40,419 nt of DNA, from positions 1 to 40,419 of the forward strand of contig JAHBZF010000020.1 of the NCBI GenBank assembly GCA_019635575.1, written 5' to 3'. Source of the stretch: Pseudolabrys sp. GTDB taxonomy: Bacteria; Pseudomonadota; Alphaproteobacteria; Rhizobiales; Xanthobacteraceae. The notes under the pieces are model-generated. The model worked only from the letters and a program-made list of their open reading frames with translations. It was not told where the DNA came from and made no database searches. Of the stretch, positions 1 to 6,767 are shown piece by piece (position 1 is the stretch's first letter; every line of letters starts with the position of its first letter). The position numbers were made by a program, and so were the translations under genes.

Positions 1-1
1 C

Positions 2-1186
2 AAAGTTCCCGGACATTACATTCGCAAGCAGACGTTGAAGAATCAGGAACGGTACATCACCCCCCCGCTCAAGGAGCACGAGGATAAAGTGCTCCGAGCG
101 GAGGAGCGTTCGATCGCTCTTGAGAAGGAACTGTTCAACGCTCTCCGCGACCGTGTCGCCCGCGAATGCACAAGGCTTCAGGCGACAGCGGAAGTCCTCG
201 CGGAAATCGATGTGTATGTCGCGCTCGCCCTGCTGGCAGTCTCGCGACGCTATTGCCGTCCGGTCCTCTGCGACGAGCCGGTGCTTGATATCCGCGAAGG
301 ACGTCACCCTGTTCTGGACAAACTTCAGCCGACGGGGCAGTTCGTTCCGAACGACATTCGCCTGGGGTGCGGCGGCGATCCTGCTGCGGGTGCCGAAAGC
401 GGAGGCAGCGGGCGGCTGCAGATTATTACCGGGCCGAACATGGCGGGGAAGAGTACGTACATTCGGCAAGCGGCGCTGCTGGTGGTGATGGCCCAGCTCG
501 GCTCGTTCGTCCCGGCAACATCCGCGCGGATTGGCCTGGCCGATCGGATTTTCGCACGAGTCGGGGCGAGTGACGAACTCGGCAAGGGGCAGAGCACGTT
601 CATGGTCGAAATGACCGAGACGGCACGAATTCTCAATGCCGCCACGCCCAAAAGTCTGGTGATTCTCGATGAAATCGGACGGGGAACCAGCACCTATGAC
701 GGCGTCTCGCTCGCCTGGGCGGTGACGGAATATCTGCACGACGCCCTCGGCAGCCGCACGATGTTCGCCACGCATTATCACGAACTGACCGCGCTCGCGG
801 CACGACTGCCGCGCCTGCAGAACGCGACGGTGAAGGTGAAGGAGTGGCAGGGCGAGGTCGTGTTCCTGCACGAAGTCGGCCCCGGCGCCGCCGACCGTTC
901 CTACGGGATCCAGGTCGCCAAACTCGCGGGCCTGCCGCCGGCGGTGATCGCCCGCGCGCAGGACGTGCTGTCGACACTGGAAGCGGAAGACCGCGCCACG
1001 CCGAAAGGCTTCGACGATCTGCCGCTGTTCGCCGCGACGCCGCGCGCGCAGCCGATGCCGGAAGCCGACCCCGCAGCCACCGCGGTCAAGACCGCGCTGG
1101 AAGCCTTGTCGCCTGACGATCTCTCGCCGCGCGAGGCGCTGGAGGCACTCTATCGTCTCAAGGGTACGCTGGCGCGCCGCGACTAG
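2..1186 (+). CDS. mutS: DNA mismatch repair protein MutS, C-terminal part (5' end outside window; possibly chimeric)
   Basis: MutS recognises mismatches and uses ATP to recruit MutL. The window holds only the end of the core/clamp region and the whole ATPase domain. The frame is open from base 2, so the start lies upstream. Visible motifs are the Walker A motif GPNMAGKST (about base 433), the STFMVEM motif, Walker [12 protein letters not shown], and ATHYHELT at 767-790. The C-terminal tail with DLPLFAA and [16 protein letters not shown] is the usual alphaproteobacterial ending. Upstream of ATHYHELT the protein reads unlike alphaproteobacterial MutS ([45 protein letters not shown]) and like planctomycete MutS as I remember that family. 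Codon use changes too: gga, ggg and cga codons are frequent before about 770 and scarcer afterwards. The identity as mutS is secure; its integrity is not. Confidence 0.9.
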   Translation, partial: KVPGHYIRKQTLKNQERYITPPLKEHEDKVLRAEERSIALEKELFNALRDRVARECTRLQATAEVLAEIDVYVALALLAVSRRYCRPVLCDEPVLDIREGRHPVLDKLQPTGQFVPNDIRLGCGGDPAAGAESGGSGRLQIITGPNMAGKSTYIRQAALLVVMAQLGSFVPATSARIGLADRIFARVGASDELGKGQSTFMVEMTETARILNAATPKSLVILDEIGRGTSTYDGVSLAWAVTEYLHDALGSRTMFATHYHELTALAARLPRLQNATVKVKEWQGEVVFLHEVGPGAADRSYGIQVAKLAGLPPAVIARAQDVLSTLEAEDRATPKGFDDLPLFAATPRAQPMPEADPAATAVKTALEALSPDDLSPREALEALYRLKGTLARRD

Positions 1187-1196
1187 AATCGCGATG

Positions 1197-1994
1197 TCAG
1201 GCGCGCCGCTGCCGCAAGCGTTGCACGCCGATCACCAGGAAGCTCCAGCCGAGCGACACGCAGAAGCCGAGCAACAGCGCGACCACCGGACCGAACGGCA
1301 CCACCGTCACCGCCAGTGTCCACAGCGCGCCACCAAACCCGACAAAGCCGAGAATGGTGTTGGCGAACACGGTCGCGACCGCCGGGCCGCCAACCCGCGA
1401 ATGCAGGATCACCGCGACGCTGCTCAACACGATCGGAAACACCGCCAACGGGCCGGTCCAGCGCGGACCGATGGTGAAACTGAGACCGACCACCACAGCG
1501 ACAAGCAACGCGACCGAGCCGGCGCGTAACGCCATGTCGTACCAATAGGTGCGCACGCGCGGCATCGGAACGACGGGCAACCGCCGCGCCAGATAGAAGC
1601 AAACCAGAATGGCGACGGCATTGAGCAGGAACACGCTGCCGGGCGTCCACGCCACTGCCTGCAACACGGTGATCAGCCCGAACCAGACCGCAAGCGCGAT
1701 GCCGAGGCTGACGAGCAGCCCGCAGCGGCGCGCGAGCACCGCATAGACCAGCGAGAATACGGCAAGTGCCGCCGTGGTTGCCGCGCTCATCAGTGCGCTG
1801 GTCGCGAGAAACGACGTATCGTGGTCGAGCGCCAGGAACACATAGGTCGGCCCCGTCGAAACCGGCAGCGTCGCCACCATGGCGCCGATCAACGGCCCCA
1901 TCCGCTCGGCGGCGATGGTCGCGCCCAGCACGAAGCCGGCGGTGACCGCCATCTTCAGGATCAGCGCGAGCCAGAACAGTTGATCGGGGGACAT
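1197..1994 (-). CDS. Multi-pass membrane protein of unknown function
   Basis: This is a 265-residue, very hydrophobic protein with about eight or nine predicted membrane segments and short charged loops. It begins with a membrane segment directly after MSPDQ. A conserved-looking stretch in the second segment reads GAMVATLPVSTGPTYVF. I do not recognise a characterised family; small alphaproteobacterial inner-membrane proteins of this form are usually left as hypothetical. Its stop lies 10 bases from the end of the convergent mutS. Upstream, on the same strand, is the OsmC-type gene, separated by 43 bases that contain a 9-bp inverted repeat. Co-transcription with that gene is possible. No function can be inferred from the sequence. 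Confidence 0.75.
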   Translation of the reverse strand: MSPDQLFWLALILKMAVTAGFVLGATIAAERMGPLIGAMVATLPVSTGPTYVFLALDHDTSFLATSALMSAATTAALAVFSLVYAVLARRCGLLVSLGIALAVWFGLITVLQAVAWTPGSVFLLNAVAILVCFYLARRLPVVPMPRVRTYWYDMALRAGSVALLVAVVVGLSFTIGPRWTGPLAVFPIVLSSVAVILHSRVGGPAVATVFANTILGFVGFGGALWTLAVTVVPFGPVVALLLGFCVSLGWSFLVIGVQRLRQRRA

Positions 1995-2004
1995 GGGGTC
2001 GTCT

Positions 2005-2032
2005 TCTCTCCCTCCCCGCAGGCAGGGAGAGA
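2005..2032. repeat. Small inverted repeat between two minus-strand genes
   Basis: A perfect 9-bp stem (TCTCTCCCT / AGGGAGAGA) closes a 10-base loop between the OsmC-type gene and the membrane-protein gene. No T-tract follows on either strand, so it is a poor intrinsic terminator. It resembles short palindromic intergenic repeats common in Hyphomicrobiales. Confidence 0.5.
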
Positions 2033-2037
2033 TGAAA

Positions 2038-2547
2038 TCAGGCGCGCTTCATCGACACATCGACCGGCGGACCGCTCTTGATCGTCTGGTAGACGACGCA
2101 ATAGCGCTCGGTCAGTTTGAGCAGTTGATCGAGCTTGTCCTGCGGCGCATCGGTGTCGAGTTCGAACCGCAGGCGGATCTGCGCGAAGCCGACCGGCGCA
2201 TCCTTGGCGACGCCGAGCGTACCGCGGAAATCGAGATCGCCCTCGGCGAACACATGGCCGGCGCGCAGCGGAATCTCCAGCGCGGTCGCCACCGCCTTCA
2301 CCGTCACGCCGGCGCAGGCCACCAGCGCCTCCAGCAGCATGTCGCCGGAGCACAGTTCGAGGCCGGAGCCACCCGTCGCCGGATGCAGGCCCGCGACCGC
2401 GAGGGCGCGGCCGGTCTCGACCTTGCAGGCGATGTTGGTGTCATCGAGCGCGCCCTTGGCCTTGAGCGTGATGAACGCGGCCTTGGCGTCGGTCTTGTAC
2501 TTGTCCTTGATCGGCGCCTGCATCGCGCGCAGCCCGGCAGCGTCCAT
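2038..2547 (-). CDS. OsmC/Ohr family protein
   Basis: A 169-residue OsmC-fold protein. Members reduce organic hydroperoxides through a pair of reactive cysteines, or are uncharacterised OsmC-like proteins. The first fold cysteine is probably in ELCSGD or in VACAGVTVKAVA, which is the central-helix position. A further cysteine lies in LTERYCVVYQTI near the C terminus, where the family has a conserved segment. The family length (about 140-180 residues) fits. Two ATGs are possible. The one at 2547 (MDAAGLRAMQ) sits 7 bases after a GAGGAG ribosome-binding site, whereas the ATG at 2553 abuts it, so the shorter form is chosen. It follows the alcohol dehydrogenase gene on the same strand by 47 bases and may share its transcript. 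Substrate unknown. Confidence 0.85.
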   Translation of the reverse strand: MDAAGLRAMQAPIKDKYKTDAKAAFITLKAKGALDDTNIACKVETGRALAVAGLHPATGGSGLELCSGDMLLEALVACAGVTVKAVATALEIPLRAGHVFAEGDLDFRGTLGVAKDAPVGFAQIRLRFELDTDAPQDKLDQLLKLTERYCVVYQTIKSGPPVDVSMKRA

Positions 2548-2594
2548 CGTCATCTCCTCACATCATCGATTGTGGCCGTGATGGCCGGAATACC

Positions 2595-3650
2595 TCATGG
2601 CGTCAACACCACGCGGCCGACAACCTTCCCGGCCTTGAGCGCCATCAGAGCATCATTGGCCTCGTCCAGCGGCCGGGTCTTGACCGGGAACGAGAGCGCC
2701 CCGGCGCGGCCAACGAGATCGAGCAATTCCCGTAACTCCGGGTGGCTGCCCACATAAGAGCCCTGGATGGTCATCGCCCGCATCGGGAAATACGGCGTCG
2801 GGATCGTCAGTTCGCCGCCGAAGAAACCAACCACGACGATCTTGCCGGCTTTCGGGACCAGTGCATCGATCGCGAGCTTCACCGTGTCGCCGGCGCCGAC
2901 GAAATCCACCACCGCCGCTGCGCCACCATTGGTCGCGGCGATGATCTGTTGCGCGGCATCGGGCGCCCTGGCGTCGATGGCCGCGAGCGCGCCGGCGTCG
3001 AGCGCCGCCTGACGCTTGTTCGGATCGATATCGACCACCACCGCGCCCTTGCCGCCCATGGCCTTGACCAGCAATAGACCCATCAGGCCGACGCCGCCCG
3101 CACCCATGATGACGATGGGATTGTCGGCCATCACCGAGGCGACTTTCTTCAGCGCGCCATAAGCTGTGAGGCCAGAGCACGCGAGCGGCGCAGCCTGCTC
3201 CGGCGTCAGCGCACCGATGCCGAACAGATGTCGCGGATGCGGCACCACCAGATAGTCGGCATAGCCGCCATTGGAGAACACGCCGAGATTGCGCGGCGTG
3301 CGGCAGAGATTGTCCTCGCCGCGCTGACAGGCGGCGCAGGTGCCGCATCCGATCCACGGATTGACCAACACCGTATCACCGATCGTAACGCCCTTCGCAT
3401 CCGGGCCAGCGGCGACGATCTCGCCGACATTCTCGTGGCCCAGCGTCAGCGGCAGCTTGATGCCGCGGTCGAGCAGTTGCAGGCGCTTGCCGCCGCCGAG
3501 TTCGTAATAGCCATCCCAGATATGCAGGTCGCTGTGGCAGACGCCGGACGCCTTGACCTTGAGCAGCACCTGCGTGCCGACCGGCTGCGGCGTCGGCTCC
3601 TCCACCAGCGTGAGCGGCGCGCCGCACTGGCAAACCTTGTAACTACGCAT
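2595..3650 (-). CDS. Zinc-dependent alcohol dehydrogenase (MDR family)
   Basis: A 351-residue medium-chain dehydrogenase/reductase, presumably cytoplasmic. The N-terminal domain carries the catalytic zinc ligands in GVCHSDLH and GHENVGEI, and the structural-zinc cysteines in GCGTCAACQRGEDNLC. The Rossmann domain has GAGGVGLMGLLL, with the second strand ending in VVDID; the aspartate points to NAD rather than NADP. Length and domain order are typical of bacterial class alcohol dehydrogenases. The ATG at 3650 is preceded by a GAGG ribosome-binding site. The substrate cannot be told from sequence; primary alcohols or aldehydes are the usual guess. Its gene starts 67 bases from the end of the ABC ATPase gene on the same strand, so it may be downstream in the same transcript, but no functional link is evident. 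Confidence 0.9.
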   Translation of the reverse strand: MRSYKVCQCGAPLTLVEEPTPQPVGTQVLLKVKASGVCHSDLHIWDGYYELGGGKRLQLLDRGIKLPLTLGHENVGEIVAAGPDAKGVTIGDTVLVNPWIGCGTCAACQRGEDNLCRTPRNLGVFSNGGYADYLVVPHPRHLFGIGALTPEQAAPLACSGLTAYGALKKVASVMADNPIVIMGAGGVGLMGLLLVKAMGGKGAVVVDIDPNKRQAALDAGALAAIDARAPDAAQQIIAATNGGAAAVVDFVGAGDTVKLAIDALVPKAGKIVVVGFFGGELTIPTPYFPMRAMTIQGSYVGSHPELRELLDLVGRAGALSFPVKTRPLDEANDALMALKAGKVVGRVVLTP

Positions 3651-3717
3651 GACGACCTCGGCGTGCTGCGCCGGTCCGGAACGCCGGCTCGCCTACTTTA
3701 GCGAGCGTCGCGACTGG

Positions 3718-4524
3718 CTACCACCACATCGCCGCGCCAGGATCGGCCTTGGTCTCGGCATAGTCCTGCGACTTTCGATCGAGCGAGCGGTCGAGCGCCG
3801 CCAGCACCCGCCGCTTGGCGAAGTCGAACGCCGCCGACTGGCGGTCGCGCGGCCGCGGCAGATCGCAGTCGATCGCCTCGAAAATCCGGCCCGGACGCGG
3901 CCGCATCACCAGCACGCGATCGGCAAGCACCACCGCCTCATCGACATCGTGGGTGACGAGCAGCAACGTCGGCCGCGAATCCGCCCACAGGTCGAGCAGA
4001 TGGTCTTGCAGATCGGCGCGGGTGAAAGCATCGAGCGCCGAGAACGGCTCGTCGAGCAGCAGCACTTCCGGGCGCGGCACCAGCGCCCGCGCCAAAGCCA
4101 CGCGCTGCGCCTGCCCGCCGGAAAGTTCGCGCGGCCAGACGCCGGCCTTGTCGGCAAGTCCGACGCGTGCCAGCGCAGCGCGCACGCGCGCTTCACGCTC
4201 CGCGAACGACAGATCCTCGAGCCCGAAGCCGACATTGTCGGCGACGGTGAGCCATGGCAGCAGGCGCGGCTCCTGGAACACGATGCCGATCTTCTCATGC
4301 GGCGCATGGATGGTGACACCGCCGAGCGTCACGTCGCCGCTCGACGCCACATCGAGGCCAGACACCGCGCGCAGCAAGGTCGACTTGCCGCAGCCGGAGC
4401 CGCCGACGATGGCGAGAATCTCGCCGGGCTTCACGGTGATGCTGACCTGGTCGAGCGCGCGCACGCCGTTCGGATAGACCTTGGAGACGTGGTCGAGCAC
4501 CAGCATGTCGCGCTGCTCGCTCAT
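3718..4524 (-). CDS. ABC importer ATP-binding protein, nitrate/sulfonate/taurine type (SsuB-like)
   Basis: A 268-residue cytoplasmic ATPase that would power uptake by the permease encoded just upstream. Motifs in order: Walker A GGSGCGKST (residues 41-49), Q-loop IVFQEPRLLPW, signature LSGGQ (134-138), Walker B LLLDEP (155-160) and switch histidine in LLVTHDVDEA. The FQEPRLLPW Q-loop and HDVDEAVVLADRV are characteristic of the SsuB/TauB/NrtD branch. The start codon overlaps the permease stop (ATGA, 4521-4524). The open frame runs further upstream inside the permease gene, but that extension is a shadow of the permease in another frame. The SAM-II riboswitch at the operon head supports an organosulfur substrate, though sequence alone does not fix it. 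Confidence 0.92.
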   Translation of the reverse strand: MSEQRDMLVLDHVSKVYPNGVRALDQVSITVKPGEILAIVGGSGCGKSTLLRAVSGLDVASSGDVTLGGVTIHAPHEKIGIVFQEPRLLPWLTVADNVGFGLEDLSFAEREARVRAALARVGLADKAGVWPRELSGGQAQRVALARALVPRPEVLLLDEPFSALDAFTRADLQDHLLDLWADSRPTLLLVTHDVDEAVVLADRVLVMRPRPGRIFEAIDCDLPRPRDRQSAAFDFAKRRVLAALDRSLDRKSQDYAETKADPGAAMWW

Positions 4525-5378
4525 GCGGTTTCTCCGCGCGCGCCGAACCGGTCTTCCCAGCGCAGGAATGGTGTCGCGGCGGCGACGATCAGACCATCGG
4601 CGATCTTGCCGAGAATGGCGAAGGTGATGATGGCGGCAACGATCTGCGCCGGTTTGCCGAGCTGCTGGCCGTCGATCAGCAGATAGCCGAGACCTTCCGA
4701 CGCGCCGAGGAATTCCGCGGCGACCACGAACATCCAGCCGAGGCCGAGACCGGAGCGCAGCGCGACGATGTAGGACGGCAGCACCGCCGGCAACAGGATG
4801 CGCCGCACCAGCGCGAAGCCCGACAGCCGGAACGCGCGGCCAACCTCGACGATCTTGCGATCCACCGACATGATCGCACCCATCACGCCGAGATAGACCG
4901 GAAAGAACACGCCGACCGCGATCAGCGTCACTTTCGATGCCTCGAAAATGCCGAGCCAGAGAATGAACAGCGGCACCCAGGCGATCGACGGGATCGCGCG
5001 CAGCGCCTGCAGCGTCGGATCGAGCAATCGCCGCGTCAGCGCGGAATAGCCGGCAAGCGCGCCGAGCAGCGTCCCGGCGACAACGCCGATCCCGAAACCA
5101 ACCGCGACACGGAGCACGGTGGCCACGCTGTGGCGCCACAACTCGCCGCTCTGCGCGAGGTCGTACAATGTCTGGAGAATGACCGACGGCGGCGGCATCA
5201 GCCGGCCGTTGGAGAAACCGGCGCGCACCGCCAGCTCCCAACCGACCGCCAGCACCAGCGGCACCAGCAGACCGAGCAGCGGCCGCGACCAGCGGCCGAA
5301 ACGCCGCGGGCGCGCGACCTGCGGCCGCGCGGTCGTCTCGCTGTCGGAAGCCACCCCGGTCATCAGCGCAAATGACAT
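4521..5378 (-). CDS. ABC importer permease, sulfonate type (SsuC-like)
   Basis: A 285-residue inner-membrane permease of the binding-protein-dependent family. It has a first membrane helix LLGLLVPLVLAVGWELAVRAG, four to five more helices, and an EAA-like coupling loop around EVGRAFRLSGFALVRRILLPAVLPSYIVALRSGLG that docks on the ATPase. GWMFVVAAEFLGASEGLGYLL matches SsuC/TauC proteins, which often read ...AEMIGA..GLGFLI in this position. The N-terminal cytoplasmic tail is longer than usual; an alternative ATG lies at 5363, and neither start has a clear ribosome-binding site. The gene overlaps the ATPase gene by four bases and follows the binding-protein gene by 90 bases, which contain a strong hairpin. 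Confidence 0.9.
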   Translation of the reverse strand: MSFALMTGVASDSETTARPQVARPRRFGRWSRPLLGLLVPLVLAVGWELAVRAGFSNGRLMPPPSVILQTLYDLAQSGELWRHSVATVLRVAVGFGIGVVAGTLLGALAGYSALTRRLLDPTLQALRAIPSIAWVPLFILWLGIFEASKVTLIAVGVFFPVYLGVMGAIMSVDRKIVEVGRAFRLSGFALVRRILLPAVLPSYIVALRSGLGLGWMFVVAAEFLGASEGLGYLLIDGQQLGKPAQIVAAIITFAILGKIADGLIVAAATPFLRWEDRFGARGETA

Positions 5379-5417
5379 GACACGCGACCGAAACGCAATC
5401 GTGAAACGACTATCGAA

Positions 5418-5457
5418 AAGAAGGCCGGCGGCAACCGCTCGCAGGCGGCCGCCGGCC
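5418..5457 (-). terminator. Intra-operon hairpin after the binding-protein gene (attenuator or partial terminator)
   Basis: A perfect 10-bp GC-rich stem (GGCCGGCGGC / GCCGCCGGCC, 5423-5457) is followed on the minus strand by TTCTTTT. It lies between the binding-protein stop and the permease start. Such hairpins often stabilise the binding-protein message or reduce downstream transcription, giving more binding protein than permease. The T-run is imperfect, so complete termination is unlikely. Confidence 0.55.
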
Positions 5458-5468
5458 CAGGGGGGAGA

Positions 5469-6446
5469 TCAGTTGGTGACAGCAACGAAGCTGTCGTCGA
5501 CCAGATCGTCGAGCGCCTTCTTGACGTCCACCGAGGCCGGGATCACGCCGGCCTTCTGCAGCGCGATGCCGGCCTGCAGGATCGAGTCGCGTTGCTCGGC
5601 ACCGATCTTGTTGAAGGTCAGCTTGGTGCGTTCCTTGAGCTGCTTGTCGACCACCGCGTCCGGCAGCTTGGTGACGGCGATGAACACCTTCTTCTCTTCG
5701 TCGTAATTCGCCAGCGTGAATTTGCGCGCCTGCTCATAGACCGCGAGCACACGGCGGACGATCTCCGGATGGTTCTTGGCGAACTCCTCACGAACATTGA
5801 GGATGCCCCAGGTGTTGGCCGCGGCATTGCGATAGAACAGCCGCGCGCCGTCCTCGACTTCCGCCGCCGCCATCATCGGATCGAGACCGGCCCAGGCGTC
5901 CACGTCGCCGCGAATGAGCGCGGTCTTGCCGTCCGGATGCTGCAGCAGCACTGGCGTGATGTCCTTCTCGGTCAGCCCGGCATCGGCGAGCGCGCGCACC
6001 AGGAAGATGTGCGGATCGGTGCCGCGCGTGACCGCGACCGACTTGCCCTTGAGGTCGGAGACCTTGTTGATGTTCGACTTCGCGCCGGTGACGAGCGCGG
6101 TCCATTCGGGACGCGAATAGACATAGATCGACTTGATCGGGTTGCCGTTGATGCGCGCGACCAGCGCGGCCGAGCCGGCGGTCGAGCCGAAATCGATCGA
6201 ACCGGCGTTGAGGAATTCCAGCGCCTTGTTGGAGCCGAGCGTCTGCACCCAGCGCACGGTGATGCCGTCCTTGGCGAATTCCTTTTCCAGCAGGCCCTGC
6301 TGCTTGAGCACCATCGACACCGGATTGTAGGTCGCCCAGTCGATGCTGATGGTCTTCACCGGATCGGCGGCGAACAGCGGCGCCGACGGCAGCAGGCCGG
6401 CGAGCAGAACCGAGGCGAAGATGGAGCGACGGGAAAACACGGTCAT
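5469..6446 (-). CDS. ABC importer substrate-binding protein, aliphatic-sulfonate type (SsuA-like)
   Basis: A 325-residue periplasmic binding protein. The signal peptide RRSIFASVLLAGLLPSAPLF ends near AAD. The mature protein begins TISIDWATYNPVSMVLKQQG and continues with LEFLNAGSIDFGSTAGSAALVARING, the layout of SsuA/TauA/NrtA proteins, in which the GSTAG region contributes to the ligand site. The ATG at 6446 is chosen because GGAGG lies 7 bases upstream and a signal peptide follows at once. A longer frame to 6599 would run through the riboswitch leader and has no signal peptide. First gene of the operon with the permease and ATPase. The riboswitch upstream suggests repression when S-adenosylmethionine is plentiful. 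Taurine or another organosulfur or nitrogen compound cannot be excluded as ligand. Confidence 0.9.
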   Translation of the reverse strand: MTVFSRRSIFASVLLAGLLPSAPLFAADPVKTISIDWATYNPVSMVLKQQGLLEKEFAKDGITVRWVQTLGSNKALEFLNAGSIDFGSTAGSAALVARINGNPIKSIYVYSRPEWTALVTGAKSNINKVSDLKGKSVAVTRGTDPHIFLVRALADAGLTEKDITPVLLQHPDGKTALIRGDVDAWAGLDPMMAAAEVEDGARLFYRNAAANTWGILNVREEFAKNHPEIVRRVLAVYEQARKFTLANYDEEKKVFIAVTKLPDAVVDKQLKERTKLTFNKIGAEQRDSILQAGIALQKAGVIPASVDVKKALDDLVDDSFVAVTN

Positions 6447-6510
6447 GAAAGACCTCCATGCGTTGCGCTCACGCCACCAGTCCCGACCGGCGGCGCAGCA
6501 AGAGGATGGA

Positions 6511-6549
6511 GGCGGGAAAACGATCCCGCCCTCAGCTCGGCGAGGGCGG
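6511..6549 (-). promoter_or_regulatory. Two overlapping, mutually exclusive hairpins in the ABC-operon leader (putative expression platform)
   Basis: On the minus strand, just after the riboswitch, CCGCCCTC pairs with GAGGGCGG (6526-6549, 8 bp, 8-base loop) and is followed by GATCGTTTT, resembling a weak terminator. Five bases of its 3' arm also belong to a second hairpin, GGCGGG / CCCGCC (6511-6530, 6 bp). The two cannot form together. Alternative pairing of this kind is what a transcriptional expression platform needs. That it is coupled to the aptamer is inference. Confidence 0.5.
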
Positions 6550-6551
6550 AT

Positions 6552-6610
6552 GCCCCGCTTTAGCTGCATTTGTTGAGCGCCCGCAAGCTGATTGCTCAAA
6601 TCGGCGCTAT
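6552..6610 (-). ncRNA. SAM-II riboswitch aptamer
   Basis: SAM-II riboswitches bind S-adenosylmethionine and switch off sulfur and methionine genes, mostly in Alphaproteobacteria. Read on the minus strand, AGCGCC and GGCGCT form stem P1. The loop contains GATTTGA and AGCTTGC, and the 3' tail reads AAATGCAGCTAAAGCGGGG. AGCTTGC can pair with GCAGCT with one bulged T, which is the expected H-type pseudoknot. Order, spacing and the GATTT, TTGC and AAATG.AGCTAAA blocks match the metX SAM-II aptamer as I remember it. It begins about five bases after a good sigma-70 -10 box and precedes an SsuA-like ABC gene by about 105 bases, rather than the better-known metA/metX/metZ. Confidence 0.85.
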
Positions 6611-6614
6611 GATT

Positions 6615-6645
6615 ATTCTATAAAAGCGCAGAATTTTTCCGTCAA
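6615..6645 (-). promoter_or_regulatory. Sigma-70-type promoter of the riboswitch/ABC operon
   Basis: On the minus strand TTGACG (6640-6645) is followed after 17 bases by TATAGA (6617-6622), or after 19 bases by TAGAAT (6615-6620). The surroundings are AT-rich in an otherwise very GC-rich window. Transcription would begin at or just before the 5' end of the aptamer, supporting both calls. Confidence 0.65.
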
Positions 6646-6767
6646 CAGCAGTAATTTTTCATTTTATCCGTTTATGAAGATATTTCTTTTAACTCCCATG
6701 AATTCGACAGAGGGTTGTTTCTCGCGGAGGCCGTGACAGCCGCCCCGCGCTCCGATATCCGATAGGC

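Larger units (their letters stand above)
6447..6767. other. Divergent intergenic region between the ABC operon and glnD
   Basis: This is the longest gene-free stretch. It holds, from right to left, an AT-rich segment (about 6600-6710), the minus-strand promoter, the SAM-II aptamer, two overlapping hairpins and the ribosome-binding site of the binding-protein gene. The glnD promoter should lie around 6650-6730, but I could not pick out a convincing -35/-10 pair on the plus strand. Confidence 0.7.

Noticed and set aside
3718-5241. A single long frame fusing ABC ATPase to an N-terminal arginine-rich domain
   Set aside because: The first 239 codons lie in the wrong frame of the permease gene; the ATPase starts at 4524 with an ATGA overlap, so this is not a fusion protein.
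5469-6599. Longer start (6599) for the sulfonate-type binding protein
   Set aside because: The extension would translate the riboswitch and hairpins and bury the signal peptide; ATG 6446 has a proper GGAGG.
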